Assembly (NCBI GenBank): GCA_946621465.1
Contig: CAMOOO010000014.1
Span: 1-32,000, forward strand
DNA from: an uncultured Clostridia bacterium
Lineage (GTDB): Bacteria; Bacillota; Clostridia; Christensenellales; DTU072
DNA length: 32,000 nt
Direction: 5' to 3'
Position numbers and translations under genes: made by a program
Notes under the pieces: model-generated
Told to the model about the DNA's origin: nothing
Databases searched by the model: none
The model's input: only the letters and a program-made list of their open reading frames with translations
Part shown: piece by piece, positions 15,601 through 23,608 of the stretch
Layout: every line of letters starts with the position of its first letter
Position numbering within the stretch: the stretch's first letter is position 1

Positions 15601-18596
15601 TTGTCAACGACGGCATTGCCTTTAACGTTGACTCTCCCATGCGCCTGCTCAAAATCAATTCCACGTACGTTCTCGCTGATTTCTCCGCCGTTCAGGGTAA
15701 ATTCAACAGTACCCATATCGTTCTTACCTTGCAACATGACGGCGCGATTAAATCCGCTGATTTTTCCGCCGTTCATAATAACGGTCGTTTTGCCGCCAGA
15801 GATATTGTCATTAAGTCCGGTGCCTTGCAGATAAAGACCATAATTGTCATTCTCCGCCCGTATGACCGTATTATTGAGCGTCAAAACGCTGTTTCCATGG
15901 GCGCGCATAATGATCACACCGAAATCAGCCGTATTGCCGGTAAGCGTGCAGTTATTCAACGTTACGTTACCGGCAACGATATGGAAAGCTCCGCCGCCGG
16001 TTTTACTGTTGTAAAAAACATCTCCCTTGCCACCGGTGATCGTGCCGTTATTGACCGTCAACGCTCCGCCTTCGATGCGGAATGCTGCGCCGTCTCCGGT
16101 GTGCGTCAACGTATGACCGTTGAGGTCGAGCGTCTTCGTAACGTCACCGGTAACGGTGATGGTGTTTATCGTCGCGTCCGCAAGCAAAGTGAGCGTGGTA
16201 CCGTCCTCCCATTCGTTCAAAGCGGCAGCTAAAGTAGCGTATCTCGTCGTCGTATCGCCGCTCGTTACGGTTGCAACAGGGACGTCTATCACGACCTCAC
16301 CGTTATTGACTGCAAAACAGTATCCGTCTACGTCACTGACGAAATAGTCGTTGGGATCTTTACCACTCATATGTTGAGACCAGCCGCTCGTAAAGACGCC
16401 CGTGCCGTTCTTCAAAGTCACACCCACGGAATTCTTTTCGGTGAGCGCGCTTCCGAGCGTGATCATCTTATTCTGCCCAAGATATACGTTATCGGCTTTC
16501 TTGGTTTCGTCGTTATAGTTGCCGGTGATCGTTGCGTTGGCGCCGATCGTGAGCGAGGCGGAGGCTCCCGACATATAAATGCCGCCACCGAGATTGTCGC
16601 AGAAGTTATTGATGATAGAGCCGCCGTTTATCGTCAGGCTGCCGTTGTTTTCGATGGCGCCGCCGCATTTCCCGCGAAGGCCGCCGTTAGCGCCTGCTTC
16701 GTTGCCCTCGATGACGCCGCCGTTCATCGTCATCGTGCCGGAGTTTCCGACACCTCCACCGTTTGCCCAACCGCCGTCTCCTGCCGTATTGTGACCGATA
16801 TAACCGCCATTCATGGTGAACGTGCCCAAATTCTGCACACCGCCGGAGGCATTGCCGCCTTGGTTGCCGATGATGTAGCCACCGTTCATAGTGAATACGC
16901 CGTCCTTGTAAACGTATACGCCGCCGCCTTCGTTGCCTTGCTCGGAAGTTGCGCTGGTATAGTTGCCGAACACACAGCCGCCGTACATATTCAGCGTACC
17001 ACCGCCATAGATCTGGAAGCCGCCGCCGCTGATATTTCTGCTGTTAGAGGTCAAACCTTGACCCGTTCCGCCCGTGATGTAGCCACCCTTAAAGGTACCC
17101 TTCTTCGCCGAGGCGACATAATCGGAATTGGTCGGGCCATCCGCGGCGATCTCGCCGATGTCGTACATTTTGTCGCGTTTCTGCGCACGGTTCTGTTTAT
17201 AGGTGTTTGCGTTAATATAGTAATAGTGCGTTGTCGTATCGCAATCGTATAAGTTGAGCGTGGCACCGTTCTGAATCGTAATGACGGAAATGCACACATT
17301 GGACGCCGCCGAGATCACGTGCCCGTTCAGGCAAAGGTTGGTCGTGTCGGTAGGTACGTTCCAACTAGACGTGATCGTCACGTCGGCAGTCAGGTAGTAG
17401 CTACCTGCGCTTTCAGGCAAACTCGTCGTGGACGTCCACGCCGTCGTAAACGTCACGCCATCATGATTATGAGGCGGTACGCCACAGTATGCCTCACCCT
17501 TGTATAGGCAGATGTCATAACCCGCTTCACTGTAGAAATAATCCGCGGGGTCTTTGCCGCTCATATATTGTGACCAATCTTTCGTAAAGGTGCCGGTACC
17601 CGAAGAAAGTCTGATCTGGATCTTCTCCGTATTTGTCAAAGCGCCTTCGATATTGATGGGTTTGCTACCCACGTACACGTTCCGAGCAGCGGTACTGCTG
17701 GTGCTGTCGGTGGTGTTATCGCAAACGATCAAATTCCCTTTCAATCCGACCGTAGGACTTGCTGTGGCAAGATTGACGGCACCTCCGCCGACACGCGTCA
17801 GGTTGTCGTGTATATAACCGCCGTACAACTTTAACGAAGCGGTGCCCCCCCAAAACGAGATCGCGCTGCCACTTGAATGAGACGTCTTATTATAGGATAT
17901 TTCGCCTCCGTAGATCTCGATCGTGGCATTTTCCCATCCGAAAATCGCGCAACCGGCATTCTGTGCATAATTGTAGCTTATGCTTCCGCCGTACATACGG
18001 AAGGTCGAGTTATCATTGCAATATACGCCTGCGCCGCAGTTTTCGTTCGCCGTCACTTTATTGCCGATAATATTGCCACCGTACAGGTTGAACGTACCGT
18101 TAACATAGACGCCACCACCGTGCTTTAGATTGTCCTTGCCTTTTCCTCCGGTGATATAGCCGCCGTCAAAACTATTGCTACCCGAATTATCGTTGATGCC
18201 GGTAGCAGTGCTGTCGCTATCTACGTTGAAATAGTGCGTGGTATTTTTGCAGTCGTAAATATTGAGCGTTCTGCCGCTTGCAATATAGATAACGCTGTCA
18301 GTGCCTGTCACCTTGATGCCGTGGCCATTCAGGCAGAGGTTGGTCGTGCCGGCAGGTACGTTCCAACTAGACGTGATCGTCACGTCGTCAGTCAGATAAT
18401 AGCTACCACCTTCCGTAGTCGGTAACGTGTTGGTCGCCGTCCATCCGTCATGGTGCGCCACGGGCTCCGGATCTGCATACGCCGTCATTCCCATGCCGGG
18501 CGCAAACGACAACAATACGAGCAATGCAAACAATAGCACTGTCAAGATACTGATTGTCATTGACTTCTGAACTCGGTTTTTACTTGTTCTTTCCAT
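12609..18596 (-). CDS. Giant beta-helix surface protein with three C-terminal membrane helices and a cytosolic YjbR-like domain
   Basis: The 1995-residue protein has a clear signal peptide (hydrophobic core about 13-32, likely cleavage after TAYA, residue 41). Residues about 50-1200 are repetitive, rich in LYGG, MNGG, GGG and NNGT turns, as in right-handed parallel beta-helices, with four copies of an MSG-x-DP-x-DYF motif near residues 340, 745, 1040 and 1170. Two related modules ending LSEFAFV (about 1215-1332 and 1486-1621) flank an Asp/Pro-rich Ig-like stretch. After an Asn/Gly linker come helices at about 1668-1692, 1700-1722 and 1729-1751, then CKKCGAC, an EEP repeat and a final domain (about 1883-1995). 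That domain has NKSAFPKSKKSWYSIVVDD and LLETSYNHV, resembling the MmcQ/YjbR fold. By topology the C terminus is inside the cell. AAGGAG lies 8 nt before the ATG. Its role is unknown; adhesion or surface sensing is a guess. Confidence 0.85.
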   Translation of the reverse strand: MERTSKNRVQKSMTISILTVLLFALLVLLSFAPGMGMTAYADPEPVAHHDGWTATNTLPTTEGGSYYLTDDVTITSSWNVPAGTTNLCLNGHGIKVTGTDSVIYIASGRTLNIYDCKNTTHYFNVDSDSTATGINDNSGSNSFDGGYITGGKGKDNLKHGGGVYVNGTFNLYGGNIIGNKVTANENCGAGVYCNDNSTFRMYGGSISYNYAQNAGCAIFGWENATIEIYGGEISYNKTSHSSGSAISFWGGTASLKLYGGYIHDNLTRVGGGAVNLATASPTVGLKGNLIVCDNTTDSTSSTAARNVYVGSKPINIEGALTNTEKIQIRLSSGTGTFTKDWSQYMSGKDPADYFYSEAGYDICLYKGEAYCGVPPHNHDGVTFTTAWTSTTSLPESAGSYYLTADVTITSSWNVPTDTTNLCLNGHVISAASNVCISVITIQNGATLNLYDCDTTTHYYYINANTYKQNRAQKRDKMYDIGEIAADGPTNSDYVASAKKGTFKGGYITGGTGQGLTSNSRNISGGGFQIYGGGTLNMYGGCVFGNYTSATSEQGNEGGGVYVYKDGVFTMNGGYIIGNQGGNASGGVQNLGTFTMNGGYIGHNTAGDGGWANGGGVGNSGTMTMNGGVIEGNEAGANGGLRGKCGGAIENNGSLTINGGSIINNFCDNLGGGIYMSGASASLTIGANATITGNYNDETKKADNVYLGQNKMITLGSALTEKNSVGVTLKNGTGVFTSGWSQHMSGKDPNDYFVSDVDGYCFAVNNGEVVIDVPVATVTSGDTTTRYATLAAALNEWEDGTTLTLLADATINTITVTGDVTKTLDLNGHTLTHTGDGAAFRIEGGALTVNNGTITGGKGDVFYNSKTGGGAFHIVAGNVTLNNCTLTGNTADFGVIIMRAHGNSVLTLNNTVIRAENDNYGLYLQGTGLNDNISGGKTTVIMNGGKISGFNRAVMLQGKNDMGTVEFTLNGGEISENVRGIDFEQAHGRVNVKGNAVVDNNTNANILLNNGSKLTILEGGLGENATIGVTMQPGVLTSGWSTHMSGKDPANYFYSENTDYQIYLLNGEAAILAEAPVASVTSGDTTTEYTSFADALTAWTEGTTLKLLSDVTVANVITVTETKTLDLNGKEIEMNIRIEGGYITFDGLTEDNKIGIDMDEPGIFTRGWAAKMSGSDPADYFVSKKDGYEINLYAGELRLIDSNSQSGAATVEWVIRMKSKRSVSDVYGEIVKEKLNENEKIVGVYDVKLIRTTTENGVQTEESVQPSAMGEGRTVVVRMSVPKAYRGKQFRILHIHSATKAEFVDFELKSDDKYAVVTADELSEFAFVVTEKNNEEPEQGQGQGGSDPTDPDHQYVPLDPNEPPVINNTNGEGGNPVLHGDTIDVPTDADEVTVEWFYDDDEDEQPDDPNDPIGRGKTYTVVCPDPNDPTHDDSGHTIIAVIKQNKDENGNDYPEDEKPTVVSNPIKVAGHDDPEKDNLVIEDEDKGIEIELVDVDDENTRNISVKVDVKAEVSQEITQVEDNKLTEQLVENDEIAIVYEVKLIQTTKIDGFEYREEIQPSDIKPGTTVIIRMDVPEELRGKEFRVLHIHTENDVEEVAYTVSADGSYITVRAHRLSEFAFVANNAAEDDNGNESGNNNGGNENSNNNGGNNSGNDNEGAVSEKKEFCPGWISIIFGFIVLAYFIVIAILVSKRFNALRRLLSMIGLGASWAITFAALIIVAVHTCTVSVLGFGLCVLDILLFIIFAANGGKKCKKCGACKPDDVPAEVAATEEGTEDDPVEAVAVAPVEVESEVIDAEPVAEEPATEEPVAEEPVAEEPVAEEPAPEEPVAEEPAPEEPVAEEPAPEEPASEEPAEEEISLRESLSLATTVEAPASETVSKDFIGESLTKKYGDGVKVNRRGNLTRTGLPLADTHYVIRPDGKECFVYVYETNGTVMILAQLADKEAKELRKKHKNVNKSAFPKSKKSWYSIVVDDSFTAEDVEALLETSYNHVK
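13051..13200 (-). repeat. Tandem 30-bp repeat coding for the EEP-rich linker
   Basis: Three nearly identical 30-bp units begin at 13051, 13081 and 13111, followed by decayed 15-bp half-units up to about 13200. They encode alternating EEPVAEEPAP-type peptide, an acidic and probably extended spacer between the last membrane helix and the YjbR-like domain. Confidence 0.85.
17319..17405 (-). repeat. Direct repeat copy A within the surface-protein gene
   Basis: This 87-bp stretch matches copy B (18321-18407) at about 79 of 87 positions by eye. It encodes DVTITSSWNVPTDTTNLCLN, the opening strand of a beta-helix block. Confidence 0.8.
18321..18407 (-). repeat. Direct repeat copy B within the surface-protein gene
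   Basis: This is the partner of copy A, exactly 1002 bp away and so in frame. It encodes DVTITSSWNVPAGTTNLCLN. The pair marks a duplicated block of the beta-helix region. Confidence 0.8.
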
Positions 18597-18672
18597 CGTT
18601 CAAACTCCTTATTAGTATAATAATATATATAGTTATATTTATTTCCTTAATTAAGATCCCTCTTCGCTTTAT

Positions 18673-18862
18673 ATCAAATTCGCCGAGAATTTGATTATCC
18701 TTTGCGGCGTAGCCGAATTTACCGGCTGACGCACGAATTATAAATCTCTCATTCCCGTCTGTGACGGCAATCAAATTTCATTTGTTCCGACGTTATGTCG
18801 GTCCTCGCGTAGCGAGGTAAAGATGTAAAGGTTTTTCCCCTGCAAAACGACGTTTTGTGGGG
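18673..18862. repeat. Cluster of six short hairpins between the aquaporin and surface-protein genes
   Basis: Six stem-loops lie in 190 bp: 18673-18695 (9-bp stem), 18705-18715 (CGGC/GCCG), 18755-18767 (CCGTC/GACGG), 18787-18801 (CCGAC/GTCGG), 18803-18817 (CCTCGC/GCGAGG) and 18837-18862 (about 10 bp with a bulge). Loops are mostly 3-5 nt. A seventh (18892-18922) is the aquaporin terminator. None of the six is followed by a good T run. They may be REP-like genomic repeats or a structured RNA; a small minus-strand frame across them has no family likeness. Confidence 0.65.
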
Positions 18863-18881
18863 AAGTTACCGTTGTTTCTAC

Positions 18882-18922
18882 AAAAAAGTTTATTCCCCGC
18901 GAAAGCGAGTTTCGCGGGGAAT
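18882..18922 (-). terminator. Terminator of the aquaporin gene
   Basis: A perfect 13-bp stem (18892-18904 with 18910-18922) with a 5-nt loop is followed on the minus strand by AAACTTTTTT. It lies 15 bp past the aquaporin stop. Confidence 0.88.
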
Positions 18923-18937
18923 GGTTTTATTATTTTA

Positions 18938-19657
18938 TTATTTCTTTTCGATGTTGAGGACCTTATACAGCAGAGCTGCGATAGCTGCGCCGGCTAAGGG
19001 GGCTACGATGAACATCCAGACTTGGGCAATGGCTTCAGAACCGCCACCATAGATAACGGTACCGAGAGCGGTAGCCAAGCTACGAGCGGGGTTGACGGAA
19101 GTTCCGGTCAGATTGATACCAACGAGGTGTACGAGGGTCAAGGTCAGACCGATAACGATACCGGCGATTTTGCCATGGCCGGCTTTTTCATCGGTGACGT
19201 TGAGAATGGTGTAGACGAAGATGCAGGTCAGCACAATCTCGGTGAGGAGTGCGCCGATTACGTTACCGGCAGTCAATTTACCGGCATAGAAGACTGCAAA
19301 GTTGCTGGCGTTACCGAACACGTCGAACACTTTTGTTCCCTCGGGCAAGGACATTGCCATAATGCCGAACAGGAGAGCTGCGCCTGCGAATCCGCCGAGG
19401 ATTTGGCTAACAACGTACACGCAGAATTCTTTAATATTCATGCGTTTGGTGAGCAGGCATCCCAAAGAAACGGCGGGGTTGATGTGACAACCGGAAACTC
19501 TGCCTACGGAATAAGCCATCGCGACGATGACGAGACCGAACGACAAAGCGGTAGGAACGAGGTCGCCATGTGTGAGTGACGCAACGCCGCAAGCGACGAA
19601 TACGAGTACAAACGTGCCGATGAATTCGGCGAGTGCTTTTTTGAGTAGATCTTTCAT
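18938..19657 (-). CDS. Aquaporin, MIP family, AqpZ-like
   Basis: The 239-residue channel has six helices and two half-helices with NPA motifs at 60-62 and 189-191. The narrow selectivity ring has F40, H177, T186 and R192, as in Escherichia coli AqpZ (F/H/T/R), so water rather than glycerol is the expected substrate. I start it at the ATG at 19657, because the upstream TTG at 19669 lies inside the ribosome binding site itself (GGAGGAAGAA before the ATG). It begins 66 bp after the 869-residue surface-protein gene with no terminator between, and that gene follows an MscS channel, so the three may form an osmotic-response operon. It has its own strong terminator. Confidence 0.93.
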   Translation of the reverse strand: MKDLLKKALAEFIGTFVLVFVACGVASLTHGDLVPTALSFGLVIVAMAYSVGRVSGCHINPAVSLGCLLTKRMNIKEFCVYVVSQILGGFAGAALLFGIMAMSLPEGTKVFDVFGNASNFAVFYAGKLTAGNVIGALLTEIVLTCIFVYTILNVTDEKAGHGKIAGIVIGLTLTLVHLVGINLTGTSVNPARSLATALGTVIYGGGSEAIAQVWMFIVAPLAGAAIAALLYKVLNIEKK

Positions 19658-19723
19658 TTCTTCCTCCAAAATTCTTTTTTATTAGTTATTTATATATTTT
19701 TTATATATATCCTTATTAATCGA

Positions 19724-22333
19724 TCAATAACTATTGCCGTACGAGTCGCATTCCGTTCCGTTCATCGTGAACGTTACCGACCCACCGTAGTCATCATTAT
19801 AAAGGGTTGGCGAATCTCCGTCCTGTCTTCCGCAGACGAAACTATCGAACCCGTTTTCGCTGGTGACATGGATATTCACGGTGTGTCCGCTTTCACCCTG
19901 AATGGAGAACGCCGGGTGGTTATAGCCGGCAATATGGCTATTGCCGATATTTTCAATATAGATATCCATATCGTCATAGGGTAGAATAACCAATGCCGCC
20001 GCCCAAGAGGATGCTGTGATGTCGACGTTATCAAAGGTCAGGTAATAGGTGACTTTACTCCCCGATCTTGTTTCATTATAGGGGTTACTATAGATCATCA
20101 GGGGCATGTCGCCTTCCTGCGAACCGGTGATACAAATGCGGTTGTCTGCGGTACTCTCAAAATAATGGAATCCGCTGCCGTCTTCATACCCATCGGCATA
20201 CAGGTTAATCCTCGAGCTATTGTTAAACGAGACGTTGCCGTCGCCGATGCCGTATTCTGTAGTTCCCGAGTCTTCGTATTCGTCATGATACTCTTGACCG
20301 TCCAGTACCACCGTTGCATAATACCGGTCGCCGTCCTGCGTTACCTGGGCGATTAACTCTTCGACGTGTACGCAACGCTGACAGGGGAACGATGCGGTGG
20401 CTACGTAGCCGTCGCCTGCTTCCGTCCAATTCCATTCCGGTTCGCTCTCGCCGTAGTCGTGTCCGAGAGGTTCGCCTTCTTCAAAGGTTTCGCTATCATT
20501 TTCGTAAATATCATCAACTCCGGGCAAGGTCAGCGAAGAAGTATCAGCGTGGTAATAGTAAACTGCCGGGCTCTCGCAGGTCGCACTCGATGAGAGATAC
20601 CGAACAACGGATGCCTCGTAGACTATCGGCTCTCCGCCATGGATCTCGGCAAAGGAAACGGTCGCATTTTCCGTTGGGATGTCTCCGTCCATTTCCCAAT
20701 GCCATATCGGGTTGGTATAATCATACTCCGGTTGGCAAACGGCTATAATAAGGTCGCTTTCGGCAACTTCTTGATATTCAACGTCAAAGAGCTTTTGACA
20801 TCTGGAGCAGACGTAGTGTGCTTTCATTCCGGTTTCCGTTGTCGTTGCGGAGAGTTCGGGGACGAGTTCGCCGTAGTCGTGGCCGAGGGCGGAGCCTTGG
20901 TCCACGACGACTTTTTCATCGTAATAGGGTTCTTCCCACGAGGGATCTTCTACGCTGGCGTAATAGATCACTTTGCCATCCGCCTCACATTCCGGTTCTA
21001 TCCGTTCGGGGTTAACCACCGCGTCGTATTCTAAATAATGAGTATCGTCGTTCGCGCACACGAAGCGGAGTTTGGCGATATATCCGTCCTGCGTTTTTTG
21101 CCAAACGAAATGGTGATCGTTATAGGCATGTCCGAGTTTTTCCGCCACGACGAACTCTTTGGTGTCGGCATATTGCTTACCTTCGTAGGAGACGACTGCC
21201 GAATAGGTCTCCGTACCGGGCTGGTCGCAGGTCGCCGCCTTGGTCCCCGCAAGGGTAACGGTCGCGTCGAGCAGGAGCGGGTCACCGCCGGAGAGGTCGG
21301 CAAAGGATATTTTTGACGTTTTTTCCGTCCATACCCACGTAGCGTGATCGAGGTCATACTGAGGTCCGCCTGCCGGCTTCACCATTTCCACCTCGGCGGC
21401 GGCATAGACGACGCCGTTTACCGACAGAGAAAGGAGTACGTTGGTCGGTCCGCTCACGTCGAAGGAAAAATCCATGTCCCGATCGATGCTGTCTTTGGTA
21501 AACAGTACGTTGCCGCCGACGTCTTTTGCCGTGATGGTATAGAATTCATCCGAGCGCAATTGGACGTTTGCTACGCTGCCATAGATCCGGTTGCCCTCGT
21601 CGTGGGCGGTGATAGACCCGCGGTCTATCTTTTTGGTCGCTGTAATAAAAGACTTACTGACGAAGACTTTTTCTTGATTTTTTATACTGACCAGGTATTC
21701 TTTACCCGGCGCAAGCCCTTCAAACGTCAGATACACCGTATCTGGACTTATTTCCTGTTCCTGGCGCGAACCGTCTTCGCCTTCCAGTATGGCGATGATG
21801 GGGTTCTCGAAGTCTTCTTCCTGCGCGCCCTGCATTTCGATTTGCAAAACCAGGCTGTCCATGTTCGCCATAACCAAAGAGAGGTTAATCGACATGGTAC
21901 TGACGAAGACGGCAACGACAATCGCCGCCGTAACGACTGCCGAAGCGACGGTACCGGCGATAGCTCCGATGCTACTGCCGATAGCGGCGGAAGACGCCGC
22001 TGCGCCGGATGCCGCGGTTGACGCGGCGGAGGTAGCTGCGGACGAGGCGGAAGAGGCGGACGAAATAGAGTCGACCGATTCGGTGCCGACGTTCTCTCCG
22101 CCGCTATTACTTACGCTCTCCGTTTCTCTCGCCGTCGAGCGAACGTTGCGACTGCTTTTTTTGGGGTCGTTAAAAGTTTCCGTCGTCCGGAATGATTCTT
22201 CATTGGCGACTGCGGAACTTTCTTTTACCGCCCTGGGATTGTCGTTGGAAAACCTCACTTTACCGAGGTTACTATAAGCAGGCGATTGTCCGTCGGCGTT
22301 CTTTATACCGTAATTATTGATTTCGTCTTTCAC
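19724..22333 (-). CDS. Membrane-anchored extracellular repeat protein of unknown function (869 aa)
   Basis: I do not recognise a named family over the full length. A charged cytosolic N terminus of about 88 residues is followed by a Ser/Ala-rich stretch (89-120) and one membrane helix (about 122-146) with no cleavage site, so the rest should be outside. Next comes a fibronectin-like region (about 160-310), then repeats of about 100 residues marked by LGHDYGE, W-x-W-E and FAEIHGGEP or FADLSGGDP. Some contain Cys pairs (CSRC, CQRC) that could bind metal or form disulfides. The last 180 residues are Asp/Asn/Gly-rich and may form beta-helix strands. It starts 17 bp after the mscS stop, strongly suggesting co-transcription. 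A surface-binding role is a guess. Confidence 0.75.
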   Translation of the reverse strand: MKDEINNYGIKNADGQSPAYSNLGKVRFSNDNPRAVKESSAVANEESFRTTETFNDPKKSSRNVRSTARETESVSNSGGENVGTESVDSISSASSASSAATSAASTAASGAAASSAAIGSSIGAIAGTVASAVVTAAIVVAVFVSTMSINLSLVMANMDSLVLQIEMQGAQEEDFENPIIAILEGEDGSRQEQEISPDTVYLTFEGLAPGKEYLVSIKNQEKVFVSKSFITATKKIDRGSITAHDEGNRIYGSVANVQLRSDEFYTITAKDVGGNVLFTKDSIDRDMDFSFDVSGPTNVLLSLSVNGVVYAAAEVEMVKPAGGPQYDLDHATWVWTEKTSKISFADLSGGDPLLLDATVTLAGTKAATCDQPGTETYSAVVSYEGKQYADTKEFVVAEKLGHAYNDHHFVWQKTQDGYIAKLRFVCANDDTHYLEYDAVVNPERIEPECEADGKVIYYASVEDPSWEEPYYDEKVVVDQGSALGHDYGELVPELSATTTETGMKAHYVCSRCQKLFDVEYQEVAESDLIIAVCQPEYDYTNPIWHWEMDGDIPTENATVSFAEIHGGEPIVYEASVVRYLSSSATCESPAVYYYHADTSSLTLPGVDDIYENDSETFEEGEPLGHDYGESEPEWNWTEAGDGYVATASFPCQRCVHVEELIAQVTQDGDRYYATVVLDGQEYHDEYEDSGTTEYGIGDGNVSFNNSSRINLYADGYEDGSGFHYFESTADNRICITGSQEGDMPLMIYSNPYNETRSGSKVTYYLTFDNVDITASSWAAALVILPYDDMDIYIENIGNSHIAGYNHPAFSIQGESGHTVNIHVTSENGFDSFVCGRQDGDSPTLYNDDYGGSVTFTMNGTECDSYGNSY

Positions 22334-22350
22334 TTTGTTACCTTATTTTA

Positions 22351-23391
22351 TTAGTTATCGTTGACTTCACCCTCGGCGATGCCTTTGCTGAGTTCTTTTT
22401 GCTCGTCCACGAAGGCTTTTGCTTCTTTTTGCTGTTTTTGGGTGGCGTTCTCGAATTCTATAGGCTGATTAAGCACGATCTGCGGGAACGGAATATTGAT
22501 ATTATTTTTCTCAAAGAGCAGTTTGAACTGTCTGTTCATATCTCTTTCCACCTGGTACTTCGCGCCCTCTTCGCAATTGGCAACGAAACGGATAACGACG
22601 GCGGAATCGGCGAGTTGAGATACGCCCTTATAGAAGGGACCCTCTTTGATATCCGGAATGGCGGCTTTGACGGCGGGCAGATTGGCTTTCAGAATGGATT
22701 CTACCCTTTCGAGGGAATCGCCGTACTCGATGCCGATATCGCAAACGGCCAAGGAGAGCTGATTGGTCATGTTGACGACGCTCTTTAAGTCGGCGTTGTT
22801 GATGATCTTTATATTACCGCCGACGTCGATGATTTGCGTGGTGCGGATGCCGATCTCTTTGACGGTGCCGCGGAAGCCGTCAACGACAATGATGTCTCCG
22901 ACGTCGAAGACTTTTTCAAACACGATAAAGAGTCCCGCGATGATGTCGGCGATGAGGGGCTGGGCTCCGAGACCTACGACCAATCCCAAAATTCCGATAC
23001 CGGCGAGAATGGCGGTGGTGTCAACGCCGACCGTTTTCAACACGTTGAAAAGCAGAACGATGATCGCCGCGTACTTGATCAAGCTGCAAAGCATCTCGAC
23101 GATGGCTTTTCCTTTCTTAAGCGGCTTTGCGAGCAGTTTCAGAATGAAACGCAACACCCAGCTCGCGCCAAGATAGAAAATAACGTAGCTGATAATGCGA
23201 AGAATAACGTTATATTCGCCCGCTTTTCCGAAGATGTTCATGCTGCGCCAAAAAACACTCATCGGGCTGAACATGAGCTTTCCGAACGCCATAATGACGA
23301 CGTAAGCTATCAGCACCAAAAATGCCAGGCATTTCAGGGCGAAACCAAAGGTGAATTTAAAATTCTTGAAATAGTTTTTTATGCTTTCCAT
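22351..23391 (-). CDS. mscS: Small-conductance mechanosensitive channel, MscS family
   Basis: MscS channels open under membrane tension to release solutes after an osmotic downshock. The 346-residue protein has N-terminal helices (about 14-38, 62-83, 95-120), the pore helix with the glycine-rich run GIGILGLVVGLGAQPLIADI (about 131-150), and a cytosolic beta domain with FEKVFDVGDIIVVDGFRGTVKEIGIRTT, all typical of the family. The charged C-terminal tail is somewhat extended. The gene has its own promoter at 23461-23489 and is followed 17 bp later by the 869-residue surface-protein gene. Confidence 0.95.
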   Translation of the reverse strand: MESIKNYFKNFKFTFGFALKCLAFLVLIAYVVIMAFGKLMFSPMSVFWRSMNIFGKAGEYNVILRIISYVIFYLGASWVLRFILKLLAKPLKKGKAIVEMLCSLIKYAAIIVLLFNVLKTVGVDTTAILAGIGILGLVVGLGAQPLIADIIAGLFIVFEKVFDVGDIIVVDGFRGTVKEIGIRTTQIIDVGGNIKIINNADLKSVVNMTNQLSLAVCDIGIEYGDSLERVESILKANLPAVKAAIPDIKEGPFYKGVSQLADSAVVIRFVANCEEGAKYQVERDMNRQFKLLFEKNNINIPFPQIVLNQPIEFENATQKQQKEAKAFVDEQKELSKGIAEGEVNDN

Positions 23392-23460
23392 AAATCGTTC
23401 TCCTTTTAGAACTTTTGTTTTTTTCTTTACGCATACGCGCGGAAATACGCATACAAAATA

Positions 23461-23489
23461 ATTATAACAGTATTAAAAAACTTTTGCAA
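23461..23489 (-). promoter_or_regulatory. mscS promoter
   Basis: Minus-strand TTGCAA (23484-23489), a 17-bp spacer and TATAAT (23461-23466) lie about 70 bp upstream of the mscS start. Confidence 0.7.
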
Positions 23490-23549
23490 TTCATTTTTCC
23501 TATTCTGATTGCCAAATTATGGTGTTTTGGGGGGGGCAGATTTCGGCAT

Positions 23550-23583
23550 AAAAAAAGGACGGGAAGTAAATCCTGTCCTTTTT
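23550..23583 (-). terminator. Terminator of the rplM-rpsI operon
   Basis: AAAAAGGAC (23552-23560) pairs with GTCCTTTTT (23575-23583), with further pairing inside the loop. On the minus strand it ends in a run of seven T. It lies about 25 bp past rpsI. Confidence 0.85.
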
Positions 23584-23608
23584 GGTGTGATTTTGAATTC
23601 CGAAACGA

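Noticed and set aside
18580..18774. 64-residue minus-strand frame across the hairpin cluster
   Set aside because: It overlaps the surface-protein start, has no clear ribosome binding site and matches no family I know; the hairpins explain the sequence better.
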